Below are positions 1 to 8,037 of a stretch of DNA of 8,504 nt, one piece after another. Position 1 is the first letter of the stretch. The number at the start of each line of letters is the position of its first letter. The stretch is from Bacteroidales bacterium (GTDB lineage Bacteria; Bacteroidota; Bacteroidia; Bacteroidales; JAADGE01): NCBI GenBank assembly GCA_029932445.1, contig JAOZQB010000132.1:1-8504 (forward strand), written 5' to 3'. The notes below the pieces were generated by a model. It saw only the letters and a list, made by a program, of their open reading frames with translations. It was not told the DNA's origin and ran no database searches. Both the position numbers and the translations under genes were made by a program.

Positions 1-34
1 AGTAATGTCAAGTTTGCTTAACAACGTTTATTTT

Positions 35-1387
35 TTACTTTTTTGATTGTGTTAAAGATGTAACCGGAACAGAGCCCGTGTCATGAAGCGGTAGAGTCAA
101 ATCTGCCGGTTCACCGTCAACACTGATAACATGAAAAGTGCCGTCAATTGTATAATTTGCCGTTCCGTCTGTTAATCCGTTTAATAAAGTTGCTCCTTCC
201 GTTGCACTCAAATTATATGTAACCGGTAATATCAAATCAACGCTTGAACTTCCTGAAACAGATAAATCTGTTGAATATGTATCAGTATAGTAATGAGTTT
301 CCGAGACAACTCCTTCTGTTGTAACTGTATATACTATTTCATCAATAACGGCATTTCTTGTATCATTATTCGTTACGGTTGTATTGCAATTCAAATCAAA
401 AATATATCCGGTCGGTACGGGATAACCTACAACCGTATATGTTCCGTCAATCGTGTTAACTTTTATATCCGGATGTTCGAACATATCTCCGACAGAAATA
501 CTTCCCGTGATGTATAAAGGAAGTATAAAATCGGTTGGTGATCCGTCAACTTCAACGGCATGAAATGTTCCTTCAACGGAATAATTTACGGTGCCTGCAG
601 CGATTGCATTATCTAAATCTGTTTTTTGAGAAGCGCTTAAATTTAATGTTACGGGCAATGTTAAAGAAGTTGTTGCACCACCGTTAACGGAAAAATTATA
701 TGTGTATGTATCAGAGTATAAGTGTGTTTCAGAAGTTAGTCCGGCAATTGTAACCGTATATTCAATTTCATCCGTACTTACACTTCTTGTGTCATTGTTT
801 TTTACATCACAACTAACATCAAAGTTATAAGTATATCCCGAAACATCATCTCCTGAAGACGATACACTTATATCCGTAACGGTAACATCAGGTTGTTCGT
901 AAAAATCTTCATAACCGACATCAACATTTGCGGTTCCCTGAACATCAATCGGTAAATCAAATCGTTTGATTATCGGCTCATCGGCATGAAACGTTCCCGT
1001 AACAGAATAATTAAGTTGCTGACCGGCATCTAATTTTGCTAATAATTGAATAGCATCTTTTGTCTTTAAAGTCAGAGGTAAAGTCAATTTGAGTGGTGTG
1101 CCTACCAAAATTTCTTTATTAATATCCGCAGTCATGTTTTCAGAAGCGGCACCTTCTATTACAACCTGATATGAGGCATCTGCAATTGTTGCTTCACGGC
1201 TGTCGTTATTTGTTAATTCAATATCGACATTTAAATTGGTATATTCACCGGGAAGTTCCTGAAGTGAAAACCCTTTTACATCAATTGTAGGTTGTTCAAA
1301 AGCGTCTTTGTTTTTGCATGAGAATAATGTCATTAAACCCAGAAGAGTTGAAATAATAATTAAATTCTTTGTTTTCATCATATTCAT
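35..1387 (-). CDS. Lipoprotein with three tandem LEA14/WHy-like domains
   Basis: Seen: a 450-residue protein with a lipoprotein signal peptide (basic start, hydrophobic stretch LIIISTLLGLMTLFSC), lipobox LFSC and lipidated Cys24. The rest is three copies of one domain, at about residues 30-157, 162-299 and 302-440. Each begins with F(E/Y)(E/Q/H)-like plus P(D/T)(I/V), carries NND(S/T)R (residues 60-64, 197-201, 340-344), then a hydrophobic LPVT/LPLT strand, a Y-x-(V/I)-x-G-T-F-H motif (GTFH at 131, 273 and 416), and closes with LP...GS/GT. Known: this strand order matches LEA14-like/WHy (LEA type 2) domains, where a conserved NPN occupies the place of NND here. Such domains occur in desiccation-related and envelope lipoproteins, but their molecular role is poorly defined. 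Inferred: an outer-membrane-anchored beta-sandwich protein. The start could also be Met4 (position 1378), which gives the more typical MKTK opening. No function beyond the fold is claimed. Confidence 0.85.
   Translation of the reverse strand: MNMMKTKNLIIISTLLGLMTLFSCKNKDAFEQPTIDVKGFSLQELPGEYTNLNVDIELTNNDSREATIADASYQVVIEGAASENMTADINKEILVGTPLKLTLPLTLKTKDAIQLLAKLDAGQQLNYSVTGTFHADEPIIKRFDLPIDVQGTANVDVGYEDFYEQPDVTVTDISVSSSGDDVSGYTYNFDVSCDVKNNDTRSVSTDEIEYTVTIAGLTSETHLYSDTYTYNFSVNGGATTSLTLPVTLNLSASQKTDLDNAIAAGTVNYSVEGTFHAVEVDGSPTDFILPLYITGSISVGDMFEHPDIKVNTIDGTYTVVGYPVPTGYIFDLNCNTTVTNNDTRNAVIDEIVYTVTTEGVVSETHYYTDTYSTDLSVSGSSSVDLILPVTYNLSATEGATLLNGLTDGTANYTIDGTFHVISVDGEPADLTLPLHDTGSVPVTSLTQSKK
68..1300 (-). 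repeat. Three intragenic LEA-like domain repeats
   Basis: The coding sequence contains three diverged copies of a roughly 137-143-residue unit. Approximate DNA spans are 917-1300 (first), 491-904 (second) and 68-484 (third). Copies 2 and 3 are most alike: both contain SETH followed by Y-(S/T)-D-T-Y, both have LILPVT or LTLPVT then a NLSA motif, and both end V-D-G-x-P-x-D before the last strand. Copy 1 is more divergent and lacks the SETH segment. This pattern suggests an older duplication followed by a later duplication of the C-terminal unit. Confidence 0.75.
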
Positions 1388-1441
1388 TTTTAGATTATTA
1401 ATACGGGATATTTTTTGTTTTATTAAGTGTTAACCCGAAAA

Positions 1442-1474
1442 ATTTATAAACGGCAAAGCCCTCACGACAGTAAT
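1442..1474. repeat. 33-bp intergenic direct repeat, copy 1
   Basis: The segment beginning atttataaacggcaaagccc and ending gacagtaat recurs 49 bp downstream with only two mismatches (1448 versus 1497, and 1465 versus 1514). Homology probably extends left to a cccga sequence at 1434-1438, matched at 1484-1488 with a one-base indel. The unit contains ggcaaagcc, a minimal three-base-pair hairpin. The origin is unknown; it resembles a genome-dispersed intergenic repeat more than a coding sequence. Confidence 0.8.
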
Positions 1475-1490
1475 TTTTCAACTCCCGATT

Positions 1491-1523
1491 ATTTATGAAC
1501 GGCAAAGCCCTCAAGACAGTAAT
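1491..1523. repeat. 33-bp intergenic direct repeat, copy 2
   Basis: Second copy of the 33-bp unit, with atttatgaacggcaaagccc at its left end. It is separated from copy 1 by 16 bp (1475-1490). Unlike copy 1 it is followed directly by taattgggg-type sequence and then by ctgttacaaccgg. Two copies with one spacer are too few for a CRISPR array, and no cas gene is in view. Confidence 0.8.
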
Positions 1524-1611
1524 AATTGGGGTTAAAAGTCTGTTACAACCGGCTTTTTTGTTAATAATTTCAAAATTAATATTTTCCGTATCAAAATCAA
1601 AGTATTTTTTA

Positions 1612-4600
1612 TTATTTATCAACTTCTATCCGTACTCCTTCCGAATGTGCCGTAAATTCCGGAGCATACATACATTGAATAGTAGTAATGCCGTTTGAGA
1701 AATTGCCTTCATGCGTTACGCGTAAAGGATACTCAAAAACATATGTGCCTTTAGGTAATGCTTCCATAAAGAAATTGGTTGAAGCATCTTTGGTTGTTTC
1801 ATAATAGCCCAATCCGTCTTGATATTTGTAACGTGAAATAACATTTATCGGTTCAAATCCGGATGCTCGCATATCTTTCATATGAATGTATTCCATTCGT
1901 CGGTCAACCCGAAGCTCAATTCTTACAATGACTTTATCGCCGATTTTGAGTTTTGCATCTTTCGAAATAGGTTCTATAATTTTCCCTCTTTCTGTCAATT
2001 TTTCGATGAATAATTGTTTTTTAAGTTTCAGAGGTGTTTCATGCGGCGTTATTTTATCCAAATCCTCAAAATATTGCCAATACATGGCTCCCCAGCTGAC
2101 ACCTTCATCCGATTTTTTAATCGTGATATTTCCCATTTCGGGTTTTATCTCTTTTCCGCTCCACGATGTTTTAAAATATCCGGTTCCGGCTTCAACTTTA
2201 ACATTTTCATGTTTTTTAGGATCAAACTTTTTGCCGGCAATTTTTATTTCAACTTGTTTGTCACTTGCCAACCAATCGGTTCCTCTCATCAGCAAAGCAT
2301 AAACGGCTTCGGTTGTTGCTTTGGTTGTTTTCCAATCTTGGGTTTGTTTCTGTTTCAACAACCAAATTTTCATAGCGTTAACGGATTTTACATCATTTGC
2401 AACTTCATCGAAAACTTCAATCATCAATGCTTGTTGCTCAATGGGTGCTTGATACCAATACCATCCGGCAACATTATCTTTCCAATACATACCCATTTCT
2501 TCATGTTCCGTTGATTTTTCTTTTAAAGATTTAACAATGTCGTTCGGAACTGCGGTTTCACCGTTTCTGAAAAGTGCTAAAGCAATCATTCCTTGCATGT
2601 ATTTACTTTGCGATAACCAATATTTTTTTGATTGTTCGAAATAATAATCATACGCTTTTTGTGAACGTTTCGGAACAGGAATATCTTTGAAATAACTTCT
2701 TCCGTAAAGATATTGAACGGCTGTATGACTTAAATGATTTTTTTTCATTTCTTCATCGGAATAATATTTTTTCAACCGGTCATAATCTTCTTTAATTCTG
2801 ATATCTAAATAAGCAATTGCTTTTCGGAGCATATTAAAGGTTGTTGCATCTTCTCTGACGGATTTTACGCCGAGTTTGTCCAAATGTCCCATTCCCGTAA
2901 CAATGTGCTGCGTAATGTAGCGACTTTCCGGCATGCCGTCGAACCAAGGCCAGGCACCGTTCGATTTTTGTGCCTTTTGAATTTTCCGAAGAGCTGTGGC
3001 GAGTTCATTCCCCATTTTATTCAAGTCGAAAAGTAAGCCCACGCGTTTTTTGCGTTCGCTTTCGTTTTTGCCTTGTAAAACCCATGGTGTTTCTTCCAAA
3101 AGCACAGCTTTCAGTTCCTGATTTTTCTCAAGATTTGAAATTAAGGCGCCGGCATCTTCTTGTTTCCAAGCATCAAAAACACGTTTTATTTTAGGATTTG
3201 AATTAGCGATATGCGATGCAATGCTGTTGGCATAAAATCGACTGAATGTTTGTTCGGTACATTCGTAGGGATATTCCATCAAATAAGGCAGTGCCTGAAC
3301 GGCATACCATGCCGGATTTGAGGTAAATTCAAGGGTCAGTTTATGATTTCTGATACTTGTTGAACTTCCCGAATTAATCAATTTCTTAAATTTGAAAGTT
3401 TTGGTTTCTTTACCGCGTATCGGCAAAGGCAAACTTTCGGTAACAAGCATTCGATTTGTTAATACAGGTAAGGGTTTTTGCTCTCCGTCGGAAAAATTTC
3501 CGGCTTTTGCGACCACTTTGTATGTTAGGGCACCGATGCCTTCCGGTATTGTAAGTTTCCATGATACAAGTGCATTTCCGCCTGCTTTAACAGAAAATGT
3601 TTTTTCGGGTTTTTCATCGGGAATGAGAATGTTTACCGGTTTCATACGTAATGCATCAAAAAATTCAAGTTTTACGTTTCCGTTTAAATCTTTTTCGGAA
3701 ATATTACTGATTTTTACCGGAAACGTTATTTTATCGTTTTCACGGAAAAAACGCGGTGCATTCGGCATCAGCATTAAATCTTTTTGAGTTACGAGTTCTT
3801 CGTTAATAAAACCGTATTTTAAATCTTTAGTCGTTGCAAAACCCATCATTTTCCATTTCGTTAAACTTTCCGGAACGGTAAAATTGATAATGACTTCGCC
3901 TTTTTCATTCGTTTTAAGATGCGGGTAAAAGAATGCCGTTTCATTAAAATTGGTTCTGACTTTAACGTTTGAAAAATCTTCGGGAATTGTTTCGCCGCTT
4001 CCGGCATATTCATCATTAATCACTCCTCCGGATACTTTTCCGTTCATTTCTCTTGTTATGCCGGTGTCTTCTTTTTCAGCATCTTTATCAACTTCTGTTG
4101 TTGCATAACTTAATGATTTTTTATTTCTTTTTGTTTTGATACCACCGAATACTTGATCTTCTTCTTCATATGATAATTCTAATTCATCAATTCCTCTGTA
4201 ATTGTATCTTCCGTAGCCGTATGAAAATCCGAACCAATTAAAACGGCTGTAATAAAGCGATTGAACATAAACAGAATTATCAAGTTTCTTTTTCAAAAGT
4301 TGAGAACTTGAACTTGTAAAAGTTCCTGTCTCAAAATTACGTGAAGAATAATACGAATTGTAAATATTAAAATTCCACGTATTCTTTTTAAATTGATCCA
4401 GCGATGCATCATATAAGGTTGCCAGCATTTCGGCAGCCACTTTTTCTCCTTTCGGTCCTTTAATTTTGATTTTCCATTCTTCTTTTTGTCCGGGATATAA
4501 TTTATCGCGGAAGGTCATAAATTCAATATCCAATTTTTTATTTGAATAAGGAACAAATACGGTTGAGTTGTAATTATAAAAACGATTGTCTTTTATAAAA

Positions 4601-7600
4601 ACAAAATGTATTGAAAAATTGCCTCTGTCATCTTCAGTTACCGGAATTGTAATCAGTTTTTGCTCGTTATTTAATTTAATGTATTCGGTTTTTACGATTT
4701 TATCTTTCTTCTCAATTTGATAAATTAAATTGACGTTCTTGTATGAAGAACCGATTATAAATGAAGCATTTTCACCGGGTTCGCATGTTATTTTTAAAGC
4801 TTTGAAAAAATTCGGTGTTTTATAGGCAAGTTTTTTTGATTTATGTGATGTGATGCTGAAAAAATGTTTGTTGCTGACCGGATTTCCGAAAGCATCTTTT
4901 GAGTTTATTTCAAGAACATAACAGCCGTTATCCAAATTTTTCAACATAGAAAGATTTAATTTTTTATCTTTTTCCGTATTAAATTTTGTCATAAAAACCT
5001 GTTCGCCTTTTTTAAGATTTTGTTGCATATTTTCATCCGTGTAAACATTTTCGGGAAATACTTTGTACCATTCTTCCTTGCTGTATATCTGTTTATCGGG
5101 TGCTGTCCATTTTTTATTTCTCAGCAGTTGAGAGTTATCTTTTTGCTTATAAATTTTTATTTCACCTTTTGCGGGAATAAATTCACCGTTAAGGTTTTGA
5201 GTATTTATCTTGTATTTAAAATGTTCGGAAGTATCATATTCGGCAATGTCTTTATCAATGGTTCCCGAAATCGGAATATTTACTTGCAAAGCTCTGTAAC
5301 CAATTTGTATATAGTTACTTGTGCTTTGTGTTTCGCCGTTAATATCGGTAATATCCGTAATAATCTGATAACTGAAATAGGTAAATTCATTTTCGGGCAT
5401 GCTTAAATCGGGCAATGCTTCAAAATCAATTTTAAATTTACCTTCGTCGTCGGTTTTCGTTGTTCCGTTTTTAATTTCCGTTGCTTGGGAATTAAAATTC
5501 CAAAACCACCAACCGCGCCATTTCGGGGTTCTGATAATTCGATATTTAACCGCTGCTTCACTGATTGCAGCACCCGAATAGGATTTTGCTTTACCTTCGG
5601 CATGCACTGTTTCTTTCAAAAGATAGTTTCCTTTAAAAGGCAACATTTTTACTTCAAATTTGGGTCTTTTATATTCCTCGACAGAGAAATATATTGAACC
5701 GTAATCACTTTGAATTCGGAATTGTCCGTTTAGTAAACCCATCGGTAATTCAAACGTTCCGCTGAATGTTCCGAATTCGTTTGTTTTTAATTTTAATTCG
5801 CTGACTTTCTGACTGTTTACGTCAAACAAAAAAACCTTTTCAAATTTATCAGGTAATATTTCATTTGTATTTTCATCGGAAAGAATTGAAATTCCTTTAA
5901 AATAAACGGTTTGTCCGGGGCGATAAATGGCACGGTCGGTAAAAAAGTACGTATGTTCTTGTTTAATATTATCTTTACCGTAATAATACATGTAAAAAGA
6001 ATTAGAGCTTGAAAGGAAGTCTTTATTTTTTGCAAAATCAACATACCAACTGTCGTAACCGGCATTACTTTTACGCTGAATTAAAAAAATGCCGTTTTTA
6101 TTGCTTGTATATGTTCCTTTAACGTTTCTTACATATTTTCGAAGGGAATAGCTGTATTTTTGTTGCCAAGCGGTACATTTTACATTCGGAATTGCTTGCC
6201 CTGTTTTTCTGTTCAAAACCCAGAATTTATAGGATCCGTCGTCTTGTTTTTGAGATGTGTAACTGATGTCGGAAACCGTAATATCTTTATACGTTGCCAT
6301 CCCTTTTACATAGGTGAAATTTTTATTGTCAGAAACAAAAATTAAGTAGGTTCCGTATTCTAAACCGTCGTTTAAAAGTTCAATTGAATGTGAATTAAAA
6401 TCACCGTCATCGGGTACTTTTTGTGAAAATTGTTTGACGGTAAGAGAATTTTGAAAAATTTTATCATAAAATTTTTCTCCGTAGCGTTTTTCGGAATATT
6501 TTAAATATTTACTACGGTCAATTTTTGCGATACGAATAAAAATTTCATTAACGTTTCGATACGTTATTTTAGCGGCAAATTTTGAATTCGACGGAATGAC
6601 TTGTTCCGTTTCAACCGACAGATTATGATTTTTTATGCGAACAATTAAATTTTGTGCCTGTTCAGATGCATGTGTTTCAGGATATTTTTTTAATAATGCT
6701 TCACATATTTCAAGTGCTTTTTTCTTATAGAATTTATATTTTCCGGTGTCTTTATTTTTAGGGTTATATTTATTTGATAATGAGTAGTATAAACTTGCTT
6801 TTAAATAAGTTATTTCGGAAGAAAACGGAATGCTTGCATATTGTTTTTCAAGTTTTTTAAGGGCTTGCATATACAATTCGTCTTTTTTCGGATTAACGGA
6901 AAAACGGTAAACGAATTTTAATCGTTTTAAATCCAAATCAATAAGTGCATCTTTATTTTTTGTATCAGAAAGTCGAAATTTCAGCAAATCCTGAATGAGA
7001 CAAATTCCGTGAAAATGCAGTGAAAGAAAATCGGAAGATGCGATTTCTTTATCAGCGAATGTTTTTGTATCATCAAAATAATAAGCTTCTTCAATTTCAT
7101 AATTGTCTGCCGGTTTTGTTAATGATATTTCTGTATTTGAGAAAAAATCTATGGCCTTATTAGCTAAAAAATCGTATAATGTCGGTCGCAAGTTTTTTGG
7201 TTTATTCCCTTCAATAATCAATTCTTTAAAATCTGTAATCGGAATTTTCTTTAAACGTTCCGGGTCGGAAACCGAGGATGTGTATGCTTTAATAACTTTC
7301 TCAACCAAATAATCAAGTGTCCAAGTTTGCATATCATTGTTGTCGAAATTGACGGTATTACTTCTTTCCTGAAACTTATATCTGTTAGAGGAATAATACT
7401 GCCAATACATATCCGCCAGCATGGATTGCATAATTGCATTATCCGGGAATGATGCTTTTTGAGCCGTAGAATCAAGTTCTTTGCAAAGACGTTCAAACGC
7501 ATTTTCTTCAATTTGATTTTTGTATTTCAAATTATAAATAAACGATTTGATTACTTGCTGTGAATTATTTTCTGCTTTTGCTTTTGCATATATTTCTTCA

Positions 7601-7755
7601 ACAACTTTAAGACCGGATTTAGGTAAGCCTTTTTGTTCGAGGGAATCTATTTGTTTCCATTTTGTCTGATAAAAAGTCATTTTTTGGGCTTTTAGATTAA
7701 ATGTTAATGAAATAATAAATAAAAATGAGAAAAAAATTCCGGTTTTAGTTTTCAT
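1612..7755 (-). CDS. Alpha-2-macroglobulin family protein (secreted protease trap)
   Basis: Known role: bacterial A2Ms are periplasmic or surface proteins that trap attacking proteases when the bait region is cut and an internal thioester binds the protease. Seen (2047 residues from the chosen start): an N-terminal signal peptide ending near NLKA; a helical, TPR-like region to about residue 400; Ig-like segments including a carboxypeptidase-regulatory-like stretch near 490-555; the MG2 signature TDRAIYRPGQ at 606-615; a variable, charged and aromatic bait-like region near 1145-1270 with KTKRNKK at 1207-1213; the A2M domain starting with FFYP at 1275; the thioester motif CTEQ at 1499-1502, inside YPYECTEQTFSRFY; an alpha-toroid region with GAWPWFDGMPESRY near 1598; and a C-terminal receptor-like part with RASGFEPI. 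Start: ATG at 7755 opens the signal peptide directly; an in-frame GTG at 7785 would add ten residues. It lacks a lipobox, unlike E. coli YfhM, and is longer than that roughly 1650-residue protein. No pbpC is in view. No strong Shine-Dalgarno is seen. Confidence 0.95.
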   Translation of the reverse strand: MKTKTGIFFSFLFIISLTFNLKAQKMTFYQTKWKQIDSLEQKGLPKSGLKVVEEIYAKAKAENNSQQVIKSFIYNLKYKNQIEENAFERLCKELDSTAQKASFPDNAIMQSMLADMYWQYYSSNRYKFQERSNTVNFDNNDMQTWTLDYLVEKVIKAYTSSVSDPERLKKIPITDFKELIIEGNKPKNLRPTLYDFLANKAIDFFSNTEISLTKPADNYEIEEAYYFDDTKTFADKEIASSDFLSLHFHGICLIQDLLKFRLSDTKNKDALIDLDLKRLKFVYRFSVNPKKDELYMQALKKLEKQYASIPFSSEITYLKASLYYSLSNKYNPKNKDTGKYKFYKKKALEICEALLKKYPETHASEQAQNLIVRIKNHNLSVETEQVIPSNSKFAAKITYRNVNEIFIRIAKIDRSKYLKYSEKRYGEKFYDKIFQNSLTVKQFSQKVPDDGDFNSHSIELLNDGLEYGTYLIFVSDNKNFTYVKGMATYKDITVSDISYTSQKQDDGSYKFWVLNRKTGQAIPNVKCTAWQQKYSYSLRKYVRNVKGTYTSNKNGIFLIQRKSNAGYDSWYVDFAKNKDFLSSSNSFYMYYYGKDNIKQEHTYFFTDRAIYRPGQTVYFKGISILSDENTNEILPDKFEKVFLFDVNSQKVSELKLKTNEFGTFSGTFELPMGLLNGQFRIQSDYGSIYFSVEEYKRPKFEVKMLPFKGNYLLKETVHAEGKAKSYSGAAISEAAVKYRIIRTPKWRGWWFWNFNSQATEIKNGTTKTDDEGKFKIDFEALPDLSMPENEFTYFSYQIITDITDINGETQSTSNYIQIGYRALQVNIPISGTIDKDIAEYDTSEHFKYKINTQNLNGEFIPAKGEIKIYKQKDNSQLLRNKKWTAPDKQIYSKEEWYKVFPENVYTDENMQQNLKKGEQVFMTKFNTEKDKKLNLSMLKNLDNGCYVLEINSKDAFGNPVSNKHFFSITSHKSKKLAYKTPNFFKALKITCEPGENASFIIGSSYKNVNLIYQIEKKDKIVKTEYIKLNNEQKLITIPVTEDDRGNFSIHFVFIKDNRFYNYNSTVFVPYSNKKLDIEFMTFRDKLYPGQKEEWKIKIKGPKGEKVAAEMLATLYDASLDQFKKNTWNFNIYNSYYSSRNFETGTFTSSSSQLLKKKLDNSVYVQSLYYSRFNWFGFSYGYGRYNYRGIDELELSYEEEDQVFGGIKTKRNKKSLSYATTEVDKDAEKEDTGITREMNGKVSGGVINDEYAGSGETIPEDFSNVKVRTNFNETAFFYPHLKTNEKGEVIINFTVPESLTKWKMMGFATTKDLKYGFINEELVTQKDLMLMPNAPRFFRENDKITFPVKISNISEKDLNGNVKLEFFDALRMKPVNILIPDEKPEKTFSVKAGGNALVSWKLTIPEGIGALTYKVVAKAGNFSDGEQKPLPVLTNRMLVTESLPLPIRGKETKTFKFKKLINSGSSTSIRNHKLTLEFTSNPAWYAVQALPYLMEYPYECTEQTFSRFYANSIASHIANSNPKIKRVFDAWKQEDAGALISNLEKNQELKAVLLEETPWVLQGKNESERKKRVGLLFDLNKMGNELATALRKIQKAQKSNGAWPWFDGMPESRYITQHIVTGMGHLDKLGVKSVREDATTFNMLRKAIAYLDIRIKEDYDRLKKYYSDEEMKKNHLSHTAVQYLYGRSYFKDIPVPKRSQKAYDYYFEQSKKYWLSQSKYMQGMIALALFRNGETAVPNDIVKSLKEKSTEHEEMGMYWKDNVAGWYWYQAPIEQQALMIEVFDEVANDVKSVNAMKIWLLKQKQTQDWKTTKATTEAVYALLMRGTDWLASDKQVEIKIAGKKFDPKKHENVKVEAGTGYFKTSWSGKEIKPEMGNITIKKSDEGVSWGAMYWQYFEDLDKITPHETPLKLKKQLFIEKLTERGKIIEPISKDAKLKIGDKVIVRIELRVDRRMEYIHMKDMRASGFEPINVISRYKYQDGLGYYETTKDASTNFFMEALPKGTYVFEYPLRVTHEGNFSNGITTIQCMYAPEFTAHSEGVRIEVDK

Positions 7756-8037
7756 GTGTCTGTTTTTATAAATTTTAAAGGTCACATAGGAACACCCGCA
7801 TATGAGCCATATTTATTCTGTTTTTATTATGAAACTGCATTAGTCATTCCCTTGGGTGTTAATTATTTAGAATGGGTGTTTCATGATTTTCAGAGTTATA
7901 GTTTTTAGTTGATAAAATTTTGTGTTTGAATTTCTGATTTAACAGAAAATATTTATTGTAAAGATACAGAAAATATTCAATTTCCATAAATTAACATTGA
8001 AGAAAATATTCTAAATTAAACACTAAAGAGGAATCAA
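7756..8037 (-). promoter_or_regulatory. A2M upstream region with short inverted and direct repeats
   Basis: This 282-bp stretch lies between the small exported peptide gene and the A2M start and presumably holds the A2M promoter and leader. Seen: aacaccc at 7791-7797 is complementary to gggtgtt at both 7854-7860 and 7874-7880; atgaaac at 7829-7835 is complementary to gtttcat at 7878-7884; and agaaaatatt occurs three times (7944-7953, 7968-7977, 8001-8010). The nearest Bacteroidota -7 candidate on the minus strand is TATCTTTA (7959-7966), one base off TAnnTTTG and without a well-placed -33 TTG, so I do not call a promoter. Regulatory meaning is inference only. Confidence 0.35.

Larger units (their letters stand above)
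1388..1611. other. Intergenic region between A2M and LEA-like gene
   Basis: This 224-bp gap separates the A2M stop from the lipoprotein start. It is AT-rich at both ends and has a GC-richer core of about 120 bp (roughly 1430-1553) that holds the repeat pair described separately and the 13-mer ctgttacaaccgg (1540-1552). The core is flanked by ttaaccc (1430-1436) and gggttaa (1529-1535), an inverted pair. I see no convincing rho-independent terminator: ccgg followed by a T run at 1549-1559 has no good stem partner nearby. A 74-codon frame crosses it on the minus strand, but it starts with TTG inside the A2M gene and I do not accept it as a gene. Confidence 0.6.

Noticed and set aside
1442..1523. 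Possible minimal CRISPR array (two repeats, one 16-bp spacer)
   Set aside because: Only two copies, the spacer is far shorter than normal, the repeats are imperfect, and there is no cas gene nearby.
1540..1560. Rho-independent terminator at the ccgg plus T-run downstream of A2M
   Set aside because: The T run is on the plus strand while both flanking genes are read from the minus strand, and no stable stem precedes it.
1398..1622. A 74-codon minus-strand frame in the A2M-lipoprotein gap
   Set aside because: It starts with TTG inside the end of the A2M gene, has no signal peptide or recognisable domain, and runs straight through the two direct repeats; its length is explained by the repeats being open in this frame.
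1886..5697. Several plus-strand open frames of 60-166 codons inside the A2M gene
   Set aside because: They lie antisense to a well-supported conserved gene, show no domains of their own, and look like composition-driven shadow frames.
7756..7785. Longer A2M start at GTG 7785
   Set aside because: It would put ten polar and basic residues ahead of an already complete signal peptide that begins at ATG 7755.
7959..7980. TATCTTTA as the A2M -7 promoter element
   Set aside because: It misses the final G of TAnnTTTG, and the nearest upstream TTG is only about 11 bp away, too close for a -33 box.
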